A stretch of DNA of 64,000 bases from Chiridota heheva. Lineage: Eukaryota; Echinodermata; Holothuroidea; Apodida; Chiridotidae. Location: assembly GCA_020152595.1 (NCBI GenBank), contig JAIGNY010002242.1, forward strand, positions 448,501 through 512,500. Direction: 5' to 3'. The notes beneath the pieces are model-generated. The model was not told the DNA's origin and did no database searches. It saw nothing but the letters and a program-made list of their open reading frames with translations. Both the position numbers and the translations under genes were made by a program. Positions 36,201 through 47,386 of this stretch are shown here, in pieces (within the stretch, counting starts at the first letter, position 1; each line of letters opens with the position of its first letter).

Positions 36201-36801
36201 GTGGTATTGGAGCCCCACAGGGGGTAGTGGGCATTGAAGTCACCAAGAAGGATGAAGGGGGAGGGGAGTTGAAAGATGAAGTTGTTAAGGCTGGTTGGCT
36301 GAATGTTGGTGTTGGGGGGACATAGATATTGTAAAGAGTGAAGATTTGTGGAGGGAAATAGACATACAGATTGCCTGAAGGTCGGTGTTCACATGAACAG
36401 GGCTGTGTGGGACATCGTTTCTGATGAGAATGGAGACACCCCCACAGGCCCTGTTGGCGTCCACATGATGTTCGTGATAACAAGCGAAGTTGTTGAGGGA
36501 ATAATGGTCAGTGGTTTTCAAGGTTTGTTGCAGGCAGAAGATGAACAGTTTGAAGTCGGTGGGTGGTGGCCAGTAGGTTGATTTCTTTGGAATTGGCCTT
36601 AAGGCTCCCAATGTTCCATTGTATAATGTTGTGAGTGTTATTGTAATTGTTTGTGTTGCATACCATAAGGAGGCAAGGGCTTATCTGGAGGAGGATCTGT
36701 TGGGTCTGAGTTAGCTTATTTTTTCTTTGGATCTGTCCCTGTTTCTTTGGGAGCGGTTGTTTTTTAAAGTTGTACGAGAAGTATGTTCGGTAATCGAACA
36801 A
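33240..36801 (-). pseudogene. LINE ORF2 (copy 1), frame-broken
   Basis: Read from high to low positions. Endonuclease N-terminus: IIQWNIGSLKANSKEINLL, then FCLQQTLKTTDHYSLNN and ACGGVSILIRNDVPHS at 36285-36801. The rest of the endonuclease (36175-36260) is in another frame. RT fingers and palm are at 34265-35884, with LNQATHDAGCTSKSPDSIPYHFLKHLP, KAFDTTWK, GSILSPTVFNL and the active site ALYVDDF. RNase H is at 33688-34395, with YTDGSK, SAEAKAI and FSDSKAVL. The zinc motif and 3' end follow. At least four frame changes separate these pieces, so the copy is dead. Target-primed reverse transcription is the known mechanism of the family. Confidence 0.88.
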
Positions 36802-37452
36802 TCCATGTTCGTGTCATATGTGTGGGTTTGGATGGTGGGCTGTTTGTTGATTGGTTGTTTGTTGGTTTGAAGTTTGTTAACCCTTACTCTACCAGCGTCA
36901 CGGTGACCGTGACATTTACGATCCCTTGTTTTTTTTGAGTACCTCCTAATAATCCTATAGAGCTGCAAGTTCATTCAAACCAGATTGAATAGATCTTTCA
37001 TAATATGGTTATTTTGTTGGGGGGTTAGATTGACATTTTTTGAGTAAAATCGTTACAAAAAAGTGCATTTAAAAAAAAAACGGGGCGTTTTTTTTTTTAA
37101 AGACGAATGTCATACGTGAATATTTCTTTTTTTCAGGTAAAGTATAAAGATAGTTTGAATTGTTGGTTGCTACACGATTTTTACTTGTACTTGGTCAACG
37201 TTTGTGTTTTTTTGAAGAAAATATGCCAAAATTTGTGATTTTAGGCCATTTTTGACCTTTTTTTTATCAAAAAATCATAAAAAACAACCCAAATATTGTA
37301 TTGGAATTTTTAAAATCTCTACGAGTAGAGGAGAAATAGATCGTTCAGACGAACTATTACAATAACAGATGCACCCCCTCTACTTGCCTAAAAGGTCTCT
37401 GATGATGACGTCAATTCGCGTCTTTTTTTTCTCGCTCATTCGACATCACAAA

Positions 37453-37636
37453 ATGGCGAGATACAACGTCGAACGTTGCCTTCCAACTCCTATGTTTTCT
37501 TCAGAATAATGATGATTCAGAGGGGTCGGAAGGTACTTCTGATAAAGAAGATGTACCAGAACTCGACCAGATTGAGAAAGAGGAGAATATAGAGCCTGCT
37601 GAGATGGATAGCGATCTGTTCCAAATTCCGGAGTTG
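37453..37636 (+). pseudogene. Putative first exon of a piggyBac transposase, frame-shifted
   Basis: An ATG at 37453 opens MARYNVERCLPTPMFSSE and then meets a stop. A +1 frame continues with an acidic stretch NNDDSEGSEGTSDKEDVPEL to a good splice donor (TTG|GTGAGT at 37637). A short N-terminal helix followed by an acid-rich region is typical of piggyBac transposase N-termini. The catalytic DDD domain is not found in the element. The assignment depends on the flanking TIRs more than on the sequence. Confidence 0.5.
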
Positions 37637-38304
37637 GTGAGTGTTTTCTTCCAAAAATAGTGACAGTACTACATTGTAAATGTGTAGTAATAAAATAAGG
37701 CTTATAGAATTCTCATGATAAATTAGCGGGGATTTTTTGCTTGTTACGATAAACAAGTAAAAGGGACACTAAAATCACATATAAAAAGAAGGATTTAGGT
37801 CCTTTCTATAATAGCCCGGATGAAACAAATGAAAGCTGAACCCCAATAATAACATTTCTAAATGGACTGAAATATATGTATTTCCCAATGGCAATATTGT
37901 AAATTTAGGCCTACTGAAATATGTGTATTCCCAATTTCACAAAATCCAAGTTCCATTATTTCAGGGGCCGAAATCACAATTTTATGGAGGAAAGTGGAGT
38001 AGGGGTCCCATGTTAGGGCAAAATACACATGTTGGGGGTGCCCCAGGCCCATTTAGAGGAAAATGCTTGTATATAGGCCTAGTACCGGTACATTATTTTG
38101 ATGCCCCATTTTTTGGGACCATGATCCTTTTCCCCTCCCCCTCGCTATGCCACTGTTGTGGTGATTACTAGATCGATAAAACAAACATTTTGGACCCCTG
38201 TATGTACCCCCGGGCTTCCCGGCTGTAAAAGTCTGTCCCCACGGTTACCACAAAATTGTGGGGCAGGTTAGAAACCACAATAACATGTTATGCGATAACA
38301 TGTT

Positions 38305-38631
38305 ATGCGTATGCTTGAAAAGGACGAGCCGCCCGCTACTCCCCAACCCAAGAGGAAGAGGGACAGACCGTTGAAGATGAGCCCAGGCCCCTCTTCCAGG
38401 CCTTCCGCTGCAGTCTCGCCACCATCACCACTCAAAGAAAATCCGACTGCAGCAGAAAAAGCTGCCTTCAAAACCAGGGAGGAAGAGCGGAACGCTCGGC
38501 TGCAGGAGATACAACGGTCAAATGTCATCCCTGCAGCCGATAAAGACTATCATCTGTGGGAAGTACTGGTGGATAGTGACCGGGATCGACACGAGGTCTT
38601 CGGTAACTGGTTATGGGAAGACCAAACTAAA
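38305..38631 (+). pseudogene. Possible second exon within the piggyBac element
   Basis: An open frame of 111 codons begins with a proline/basic region (PKRKRDRP, SRPSAAVSPPSP). It continues in a charged helix-like part (EEERNARLQEIQRS) and ends HLWEVLVDSDRDRHEVFGNW before a donor-like AA|GTAAGT at 38632. The PKRKR stretch could be a nuclear signal. I do not recognise the protein. It may be the remains of the element's own gene or captured host sequence. Confidence 0.4.
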
Positions 38632-39782
38632 GTAAGTTGAATGAATATAGTTTCAATTTTTCTTTTTTTCTATTCTTTTTGCAGCAACAAAGTATAGCAG
38701 AAGACTTTACAAATTTGGACTTTTTCGCCAAACATTTCTTATGAATTCCATGTGGAATGAACAGAAGTAAGTGTCTAATAGATAATCAGCATAGTCTATC
38801 AACATAAAAGTAGCTGTGAAGCTTGTAATGGCTGAAATTGGGTCAGAAATAAACAAAAAACAGTTTTGTGCATAATAAATGAGGTAAATGACCTAATTTG
38901 CATTTCATTTGCATAATTTTTTATTTTATTTTTGCAAATGATGATGTAAACATCTTGTTTTTCTGCATTCTAGTAGTTTTGGACATCATAGAAGGAGAAA
39001 ATGCATTTTTTTGGACAATTTAGTGCCATACACTATTAGATAGATTATTCACAGAATCGGGGGATAATTTTTAGGTCAAAATGTACCAAATTTTTCATAT
39101 TTGCGTCATTTTTTTCTTCTGATTCCTAAAAATCCATGAATAGTATCAAATGAAAGGTCTTTCCAAGGACGATTCAGAAATTCTATCCATATTTTTTTGC
39201 TATTTAGCCACAAGGCACAAGCGTGTTATAAAGATAGAATGTTTGGAGACCTAATATGCTAATTCAATGACCTAATTTGCATATTTGAATTTGGAAATAT
39301 GCACATTTTTTGAAAGTTCAACATGTTAGCTTTCATAAAAGTCAAGCTTGTTTTGGTACAAATGGAACAGAAAGGGCTGAAAAAATCCTCTTTCCAAAAA
39401 TAGCTTATTCTATCTTTGGAACCTTGGGAGAGTAAGGGTTAACCAGGTTGGCTTGAGTTTGATGGTATTACAGGTGTTGGGGTAGGGGACAGCGGCAGTC
39501 TTTGAGAAGGAAGGAAGGTTGAAGAGAGAAGTGGTGGTGATGGAGGTGGTTTGGGTAATGGGTGTGGTTGGGTTGTTGGCAATGGTGATGGGCTTAGGAC
39601 TGGGTAAGAAGAGCCAGGTGAGGTCGGTTTGGGTATGTGAGTCAGTTTTAGTTGTGTTAGGGGGGCGGTATTGGTGTTAGAGGAGACTGCACTCGAGTTG
39701 GAAGGTTTGATGTGGAGGGAAGCGAGAAATTGGTTCCTGGCCTCCGGGTAAGTGATGTTGGGATTAAAGGTTTTTAGTTTGG

Positions 39783-40456
39783 TTATTTGCTTTTCCTGCA
39801 GCCAGGTGGGGCAGTCTTTTGAGAAGGAGGGATAGTTTGCTGGGTGAGTACCATCGCAATTAGTGCAGAGTAAAGTGCTTGGCTGCAGCAGGAGTTTTTA
39901 ATATAGCCATACCTCTGGCACTTATGACAACGGAGGGGGTTAGGAATATAAGGGGTAACTGGGATTCTAAGGTATTCAGCAGTGATGTGGGAGGGGAGAG
40001 TTGGTGTGGAAAAAGTCAGGAAGATGGTATTGGTAGGTGTTTTGGCACCGTCTCTCTTGAAAACGAGACGATGGGCTTCAGTAACCTGTTGATTGGCAAG
40101 TTCCTCTACGAGGTCTTCATCGGTCAGGACCACACTTTTGTTGGAGTTCAGGGAATAGTGGGGGTAAATGTAACGTCAATACCGGTATTGGCTAGGGTTT
40201 TGGTTATGAGGAGGGTGGTGGCTTGAGTGTCCCTGGTGCAGTGCACCAGGAGATCGCCACATCTGAGGGTAGAGACCCTGGGGAGGGTACCGACAAGGTC
40301 TTGGAGCGCTTTGTGTATGAGAAAAGGGAAAATTCTTTTAAAACTTTCTGATTTATTGGTGGCCTGTATTATTAGAATTTGGGGGACTGGGGGCTGAAGA
40401 ATGGTCAATGGAGGTAGCAGGTGGGTCACGGGGAGGGAAAGGAGGGTGAGGGTCAA
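39783..40456 (-). pseudogene. LINE ORF1 (copy 1), frame-broken
   Basis: Two adjacent frames make up ORF1: 40148-40456 (ILIIQATNKSESFKRIFPFLIHKAL...GDLLVHCTRDTQA) and 39783-40133 (VLTDEDLVEELANQQVTEAHRLV...YIPNPLRCHKCQRYGYIKNSC). The last part is a CCHC-type knuckle CX2CX4(G)X4C as in nucleic-acid-binding ORF1/gag-like proteins of I-type LINEs. One frameshift lies at about 40140. Copy 2 has the same order at 60203-60736. Confidence 0.8.
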
Positions 40457-40891
40457 GGCAGAAGTATTACATCATGATGAAAACAAAACAAAAACAAGGG
40501 CCGAGCAACCTGAGGCAACTAAAAAAAAAAAAATTGTGGAACTACTATAGGAGAACCGCTGTACAGGTAACGATAAGGTGCAAAAGTCTGATCAGAACGG
40601 GAGGGAAGAAATACAAAAGAACAATCTCACCAAAAGCAGATATCCATCCACAGAGAGAGAATCCTGGAAAATGGTGATACAAAACAAAATTTAGGTGGTA
40701 AAGTGCAAGGTAAAGTGAATCTGAATGAAAAGTTGGAGAGAATAGAATAGAAGTCACGTTGCTCTCAACATGTCATAAAGACTTTTTGGTTAAATGTTGA
40801 CCACTTATCGGAGTATAGTGCTCCACCCGAGCTCCCTCTGTTAAGAGTTACCCCCACATTGTGAAGGAGAATTAAAGATACAGGAACGTAC

Positions 40892-40969
40892 TTGAGAATT
40901 TTGTCTTGGTTTCCTTTCTTCCTTTCCTCCAAATCAACTTTCTCTCCTCCTTTTTGATCCTTGATATAT
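40892..40969 (-). CDS. SMG5: SMG5 exon (PIN domain)
   Basis: A 78-bp exon between acceptor TCCTTCAG and donor AA|GTACGT. One base completes the split lysine codon from the upstream exon, followed by 25 codons and two bases out. It reads YIKDQKGGEKVDLEERKKGNQDKIL. The YI(K/R)xQK start and the charged stretch correspond to the part of the SMG5 PIN domain after the AEF..GN(K/R) segment. D in GNQDKIL falls where SMG6-type PIN domains carry their second acidic residue (my alignment by eye). The LINE's 5' end lies only about 125 bp downstream of the donor. Confidence 0.85.
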
Positions 40970-41239
40970 CTGAAGGATGAAATAAACCTCAGATGACCAT
41001 GTATTTTGAAATTTGAACCCAATGGAAACTTCACACATCTTTGGCTCTACTGGACAAAGAAAGCTTGGCCTTACAACATCTTCATAAATACATTAAAAAA
41101 CTCCTGCAACTTCAATTTACTACTACACTTAAAAATAGTCAACTTGATATTTTCCCTTACATATCAGAAACAGCTATCAATCTAACATATCTCTGAATGA
41201 AAATTCAATGCAAATTTATTTAGAGAACATCATGAATCT

Positions 41240-41560
41240 TTCATGTTTTATTCTTATTTGACTTTTCTTTCATGTTTTATTCTTATTTGACTTTTCTTTC
41301 ATGCCAAATATTTTAATTGCTTTTCATATCAGGAATGCATTGTTGTAATTTTTTTGAGGTGAGTCTCCATTATATAAATTTCCTTTCAAGCAAGACAACA
41401 AAACAGTAGGAACTCCTTTTGAAGGGTACATATCTTATGTACCCAGTAACTGAACAATGCATGTGGACGGAAGGGCCAGCTGTATGGGGACAAATGACAA
41501 ACAGACAGACTGATGAATGGACAGACAAACTGTAACGAAGTTTTATTCCCCTTCCGTTTG
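41240..41560 (+). repeat. Interspersed repeat related to 43900-44600
   Basis: Shared blocks include GGAATGCATT, GAGTCTCCATTATATAA-like, AACTCCTTTTGAAGGGTACA and CAGTAACTGAACAATG, then TGTGGACGGAAGG and (GACA)n-like GGACAGACAAAC. The same order at 43970-44590 holds the body of a family B element in the middle, so this copy may be an internally deleted form. Confidence 0.55.
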
Positions 41561-41771
41561 AGAGGAGATAGTAAAGTAGGAGCTTTTAAGGTACGTCATA
41601 TTTCCATATTTCTGATAATTAGGACAAGTAAATCCTCATTTGGGAAATGGTAAATCATGATTGAGCAAATTGTACGTCTTTGTCTCCATCAAACAATGGT
41701 TTACCTATACCACTGCAATACTTCCTCACCATGGTGATCCAAAGCTTGTGTAATACCAAGGCAACACTTAC

Positions 41772-41862
41772 TTGTTTCCTCTCTGGAATTCTGCCTCCAG
41801 AAATTTGATGGCATCTCTTGCTTTGACCTGCTGCTTCTTGGCAATGTCCAGAGCCGAGGTGA
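41772..41862 (-). CDS. SMG5: SMG5 exon (PIN domain)
   Basis: A 91-bp exon between acceptor CTATGCAG and donor AA|GTAAGTG. Two bases complete a valine with the upstream exon, then 29 codons, and two bases are passed on. It reads TSALDIAKKQQVKARDAIKFLEAEFQRGN. The L(D)xxKK...ARD.I(R/K)(F/Y)LEAEF pattern is a well-conserved core of the SMG5 PIN domain. All three phase constraints with neighbouring exons hold. Confidence 0.9.
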
Positions 41863-42670
41863 CTGCATAGAAATGATAATTACATTATTGTAAGATGTTT
41901 TGTTTGTTAATGAAACTGACCTTCCAATGTTTAAGTGACATTGACACTGACAGGTAACTTGCTAGAATGATATATATTTATTAAATATCATGACAACAGT
42001 AAAACCTATAAACAAAACAGATGATAGAGATAATTTAAAATCAATCTTATGATGTTATACATTTTTCTTATATGAATACATTGTTTCTTAATCCTCTGCC
42101 ATGATAGCTGTATGGAACATAGCCAAATTTGACTATTAAAGGTTTTCATACCATGGGTAACATCTCAATCAACATTTGGACAGCTCAAAATTTTTGTGCA
42201 ATTCTTTAAATAATTTCTTTCCAAAATCTTTATCACTGAAAATGATGAGAAAGTCTATTCTATGGTAAGGTCTTAAAAACATTTGGTCAGAATTTGCTGA
42301 ACAACTTGAAATAATTATGATAGACATTTAAAAAACAAAGGATTAACAAATGAAAAAACTAAGGTTATACATCACAAAATTTGCTTTAAAATTTGTGCAC
42401 ACTGATGCCAGAAATTATTCAAAATGCTGTAAAATGGTCAATTTTGGTGAAATTTGTCACTACTTTCATGGTTTTACTAACTTTTAAAGCAATTTAGTGA
42501 ATGTTGCCTCTAAACAGACATATACCTAAAATATCTCCATAATGGAATACTATTTTGGATGTTATCTTGACCATTTTATTTAGTCTCCTGATTGTCTCCC
42601 TTCATATAAGATGAACATGCTCCCCCACTAAACCAATTCGTTTAAAGACAGAGGCTGAAATGAGACTAAC

Positions 42671-42827
42671 CTTCAAGTGGTATAATAACCACAAACCGAC
42701 CGGATGCAATCAGCTGTCTGATCATCGGCAGATGATGGGTCATGACCTCTGTCGTCGGGATTAGATATGGTGGGAGGCTCTCTTCGTCCGGGTGAAGAAT
42801 ACTGCCCTCTAACTTGTGTACCTCCGA
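42671..42827 (-). CDS. SMG5: SMG5 exon (start of PIN domain)
   Basis: A 157-bp exon between acceptor AAATTTCAG and donor AAG|GTTAGT, phase 0 in and one base out. It encodes SEVHKLEGSILHPDEESLPP, then YLIPTTEVMTHHLPMIRQLI and ASGRFVVIIPLE. The P-Y-L-(V/I)-P start, HHLP.IRQL and SGRF..IIP strand are the signature of the SMG5 PIN domain's first strand and helix. The residue after the first strand, aspartate in catalytic PIN domains, is threonine here (IPTTEV). Confidence 0.9.
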
Positions 42828-42889
42828 CTGAAATTTGAAATGGACACTCTTAGAAACTAAAGAAACCAGACATTGCAAATGATACAAAT

Positions 42890-43640
42890 ACCCTCGCTGC
42901 TAATTTTTCCACATTCTGTCACACCTGCCATCCCACCCTCTGTCACACCTGCCATCCCACCCTGTTCCACATGCTATCCCATCCTACATCCCTCCCTACA
43001 TGAAATCATACATTAAGTCCAGATGCCATTCCCCCACATGCCATCACACCTGCAATCACAATGACATCCCACCATATACCTTGCCACCCTGTCCCACATG
43101 CCATGCCATCCTGACCCATGTCATCCCACAATGTCCATTTCACCTTCTCCCACATGCCATCCCAGCCTGTCATAAATGCCATGACACCACTTTGTTTCAC
43201 ATGCCATGCCACCCTGTCCCACATTCCATAGCACTCTTTCCCACATGCCATCCCACCCTTTCCCCATGCCATCCCACCCTGTCCCACATTTCATCCAATC
43301 CTGTCCTCCATGCCATCCCACATTCATCCCAATTCCTACATCTACCAATGATTATGCCATCTTCCACCCAACATTCTTTCCTCTAACTCCCATCCCATCT
43401 ATCAACCCAACATGCCCCATTCACCTACCATACCCCTTCACCTGCCATCCTCCATTCATTTACCATCCTCCAACCATCCTTCATTCCCCAACATGCCCTA
43501 TTCACCTACCATCTCCCATTCACCTACCATCTCCCATTTACCTAACATCCTCCATTCACCTACCATCATACATTCACCTACTTCCTCAACCCACCTCTTG
43601 CCATCTACATATCTACCAAATATACTCTTAACCAACTCAT
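42890..43640 (+). repeat. Imperfect CCATCCCAC / CACCTACCATC repeats
   Basis: The first half consists of about 20-bp units such as CACATGCCATCCCACCCTGT. From about 43420 it shifts to TTCACCTACCATCTCCCA-type units of about 20 bp. It starts within 65 bp of the SMG5 exon acceptor. The long frames on both strands here (Pro/His/Ser- or Gly/Trp/Met-rich) are repeat artefacts. Confidence 0.85.
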
Positions 43641-44046
43641 CATTTCAACCTTCACTATAACCTTCACTCACTCCATTGCATCATAGCCCCTCCCCTGAAC
43701 TTAAATCTGACACAGCCAATAAAAACAGGCTCAACTTTTTTCCCCTTTTAAATCAGATACATCTTATAAATCTACCAAATCAGAATAAATATCAATTACA
43801 GATTAATTTGAAGATTATCATAAGTTTCCTATGTTTCCACTCCATTCAAGCAAAGACATTGTTTTTTTCCAATTCATTCCCAAGACACTTAAATATAATT
43901 ATATTAGTCATTAGCTCTATTGTTCAACATTTTTTCATGCCAAAACAAATATTTTAATTGCTATTCAAGTCTGGAATGCATTTGTTCTAAGTTCTTTCAA
44001 AGCAAGTCTCCATTATATAATTATTTTTCTTAAACCAGAAGAAAAA
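43641..44046 (+). other. Intronic spacer leading into family B copy 2
   Basis: AT-rich sequence; 43900-44030 is shared with 41300-41380. No exon is seen. Confidence 0.45.
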
Positions 44047-44620
44047 GGTTTTGTGGGTCCGATACTTTCTTTCTTCTTCATATGCTGAGTGATTTGCAAA
44101 CTATTTATTAATTGTCATGTCATTGCATACATTAAATATTTCTTCCATGATATTTATTTATAAGCCACACCCACCATGCAGATTTATAAAAATGTTGACA
44201 AAATTAGCATGCATGTGCACAATAATTAATAACATTATTATAGCAAGTATGATGCAAAATGATTGCTCATTTATCATGTTTTAAGAATTTGCATATTAAT
44301 TACATGTGTTGATAATTATATAAGCATGTACACAATAACTAACATTTTAATCATGACCAGTACAAGGCAAAATGGACATACGGTTGCTCGTGTATCACTT
44401 TTTCAAAATTTTCACATTAAGCCCCACCCATTCATTAATATGCAGGACGTCACCACCACAAACAATAGTTGGAATTCCTTTCTGAGGGCAGAAATCTCTC
44501 GTTCACCAGTAGCTGAACAATGAATGAGGTCAGACGGACATTGGATGTGGACGGAAGGACGGATGAACGGACAGGCAGACAGAAGGTAAAGATGCTATAT
44601 CCCCTCTTCAGGGATGATAA
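44047..44620 (+). mobile_element. Family B element, copy 2 (short form)
   Basis: It starts AGGTTTTGTGGGTCCGATAC and holds the blocks AAGCCACACCCACCATGCA, GCATGTACACAATAACTAAC, AAAATGGACATACGGTTGCT and TTAAGCCCCACCCATTCATT. It then continues in a GGACGGACAGGCAGACAGAA tail like that at 41500-41530. The usual right end is not visible. Confidence 0.6.
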
Positions 44621-47386
44621 AGCTGAACATTAAATGCTTAAACACTTAAAACAAGTTTGACTTTTGTTAATTTGTTCGTGGGCTATTGCCACAATATTGT
44701 GGGATAGCTAAAATTTGCATAATATATGCATGAGATTATTTAAATCCAATAATACAGCCTGGTTGTGAATCACGACATGATAGGATTTCTTTGAACAGTT
44801 GGATCAATTTTAACTAGATTTGTTGGTTGAGAGTCATTTTTTGGAGTTGTTGTCAAACCCAATTCTATATATAATATGATTACATTTTTTTAGATTTTCA
44901 AATATATAAATTCTTGCCATAATTTTGTGAATTGCGCTAAACTGTTTTGAAATTTTAAAAATGTGCAAGCATTTTGAAAAATCATTAAATGATGCATAAT
45001 TATCACATGAGGATGGCAACACATAAAAGACCTGGCCCAAAAATAGATTGTTTATTTTTTTCTGAAGATTTTTATATTTTTTAAGAAATTCAGATATGCC
45101 CAATTGTCATGTGATGGCAACACATAAATACCTGCCCCAAAAAACAACGTTTTCTATAGTTTAAAGAGACAATCTTCACTCGGTTATATTCGTAAAATTG
45201 TGATATTCATACCTTTATGTTACATACGGATGTGGACCATTTTTACCAAGTACGTACTGTACGCATTGTGTGTGTACATTTATGTACAGTGTGCATGGTC
45301 ACTTTTACGGCAGGTATTGATTGGTTGTCGTTATTTGTGTAAGACCAATCAGAAACGCTGACTTTTATTGTATATTACTGCCCATGTTAACACGGTATCT
45401 TGCCTTCAATATTTTCAAAATTCAAAAATATGCAGAAAATACAACCTGTCTGAAGAACCAATTTTAAAACTGTGAACAATATCTGCACCAGAATGACAAA
45501 TCAATTACTTCACTTTTTGAAATTTTCTTCATATATCTATTGAGACTGATTTATAGCCAAATATCCTTTCAAAACTGAGATGTTTATATCAATTTCACTT
45601 AACGAAAATAATCAAGAATGTTTCAAAAACCTTAAAAGATGCCCAATTTTCATGTAAAGACAGTTGACCTGCCGAAACGTTTCTTATTTTTATGATTTAC
45701 AGAATTAAAAAATATTAAAAGATGCACAATTGTCACGTGACGGCAACACATAAAGACCCGCAAAAAAGGGTCAAAAATATTAATCAATCTAATACATTAT
45801 TTCTTTATATATTCAGCATTTAATTTGAGGTGTCTGCTGCCTTTAGCTGGCAAAGACCTATCACAGGATAAAAGAGGCCTATGAATATTGTGGGATCAAC
45901 ATGTTTCTTCACATCACTCCTCAACCAATTCATACAAGTTGAGTGTGTGGCTACATTTGCTGTTGTCTATCATGTGTTAAGCTCATGCAACTTTTTTTTT
46001 TTTCCCTGACAAGAAAATTCAACTAACCATTCCCGCATCCTGTGATTCCTGGACATGGCATTTCAAACCTCTTTCTGTCCATACTTGACATTTCATTTCC
46101 TGCCCCTCTCTCTAGTATTAAAAAAAAGATAGGGTCACAACCCTCTTTCCCCCTAATTTCCTCCTCTACAACTCTCACCAACACACCAATCACCTAAAAT
46201 CAAGCTACACAAGGCCAGCCATGGTTCTAATCTCATTACGTCACCCACACCCCTCCAACGCACGGGTTATAGCTGGTTCTGTCGCATAATCCCATATCTC
46301 TAGCGGAAGGCGATTAACTGGCCTGGTATAAACAAACCATTATTTCTGACCCTTCACAATGTGCGTTGATATTTGCGCAATCAGCAATAACATGTGGTGT
46401 GCATCTATTATATACAAACAAGCCCACCCGCCCCGACAACCGAAGCTCATAATCCTCAGTGAAATACCAACTTCAAAGCCGCAAACAGGGGTCATAACTA
46501 TCTAATTGAAGATATGTGATCTTTATCAAACTATTCCTTATCTTAACAACCCTCTGTCTAGCCCCTTATCATCTTGCAATCCTGTCATGGGGTCATAATT
46601 CATTATTTAGTTTTTCTGTTCGAACTCTAGGTCAAGGAAGCACAGAACTAATTGTTTGCCCCATTAAAACCTGTGGTACGGCAACCAGTTTGGGATACTG
46701 TTCCTCCCAGAACACAACAGATTTGGGGTATATTCTGTGACAAACAGCCATCCACCCACCCATATCTGCTTCACATACTGATCGAGGACCTTGGCATCAA
46801 ACTATCCATTTGAGGACTTGATGAGACAGACAGAAGTAGTAAAGCTGAAACAATTGTTGTTTTAACATTAATTGCTTGTAGCTTAAGGGGACTCGAAAAG
46901 TAAACAAAAATTTATGCTATCTTTTTAGGGACATAAAACAAAATTGTAGGTTTTGCTAAGCAACTAAGGACCTTAGACAAGATCTAATACATCTATTCAT
47001 CTAAGACTTCTGTGTGTGTTACATAAATTTCAGTTTCACTAAACAATTAATGATTTGTGGCGAATCAGCGAGTAATTGTGTTAAGAATTTGTGGTGCAAT
47101 CCATTTAAGAAATAAATCAGTGCAAAATTTTTAGAACTCTGAAGATAGACTGAAATTAGATGTCAGATTCAACCTGTTCATTAAGGACATCTGTAAAACT
47201 TCTCAAGCTCCATCTTAAATGAAAGATTTTCTTGTTTATAACAAAAACGTTTAAGGACGTGTGTTTAGGTCCTCAAACAAGACTTGAATCCTTAAACGAT
47301 TGGTGTGTTGTCAGGTCAAGGTCCTTAAATGAATACAAAGCAAACACACACACCCGCCAACACCCCCCTCCACACACACATATATA
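44621..47386. other. SMG5 intron, no exon recognised
   Basis: Intronic DNA between exons 50424 and 42827. A phrase GATGGCAACACATAAA recurs at about 45013, 45112 and 45742, with ACCTG(G/C)CCC after the first two. A 74-codon frame at 46516-46740 begins with a hydrophobic stretch but has no support as a gene. Confidence 0.5.

Larger units (their letters stand above)
36881..39438 (+). mobile_element. piggyBac-type element nested in the LINE
   Basis: The ends CCCTTACTCTACCA and (complement of) TGGGAGAGTAAGGG form 14-bp inverted repeats with one mismatch. TTAA lies directly outside each end (36877-36880 and 39439-39442). TTAA duplication with CCC...GGG ends is the hallmark of piggyBac. The LINE sequence is interrupted exactly here: the uninterrupted copy 2 has TTAGCCAGGTTGG at 59814-59826. 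A palindrome GTCACGGTGACCGTGAC lies just inside the left end. At 2.56 kb, with only fragments of a coding region, it appears internally deleted and non-autonomous. Confidence 0.92.
33118..40767 (-). mobile_element. LINE with ORF1, endonuclease, RT and RNase H, copy 1 (split by piggyBac)
   Basis: A non-LTR retrotransposon in sense with SMG5. Its 5' end (minus strand TGTTGAGAGCAACGTGACTTC) and 3' end (GCCCTCATCAAACAAACAAA) match copy 2 at 56188-61053, so both are near full length. Without the 2.56-kb insertion it is about 5.1 kb. ORF1 has a CCHC knuckle; ORF2 has APE-type endonuclease, RT, RNase H and a C-terminal zinc motif. An RNase H domain after RT points to the I superfamily (I, Nimb, LOA or similar). 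All frames carry frameshifts. Confidence 0.9.

Noticed and set aside
29967-42827. SMG6 instead of SMG5 for the host gene
   Set aside because: The LTDD motif recalls SMG6. The AEF.RGN, HHLP.IRQL, coiled-coil LRLQ and terminal WKE features fit SMG5, and the first catalytic aspartate is missing.
43000-43660. Open frames of 80-141 codons on both strands
   Set aside because: They read through the imperfect CCATCCCAC repeats; the composition (Pro/His or Trp/Gly/Met) follows the repeat.
46516-46740. 74-codon frame with hydrophobic start resembling a signal peptide
   Set aside because: No family resemblance, no splice or promoter context, and it lies inside an SMG5 intron on the opposite strand.
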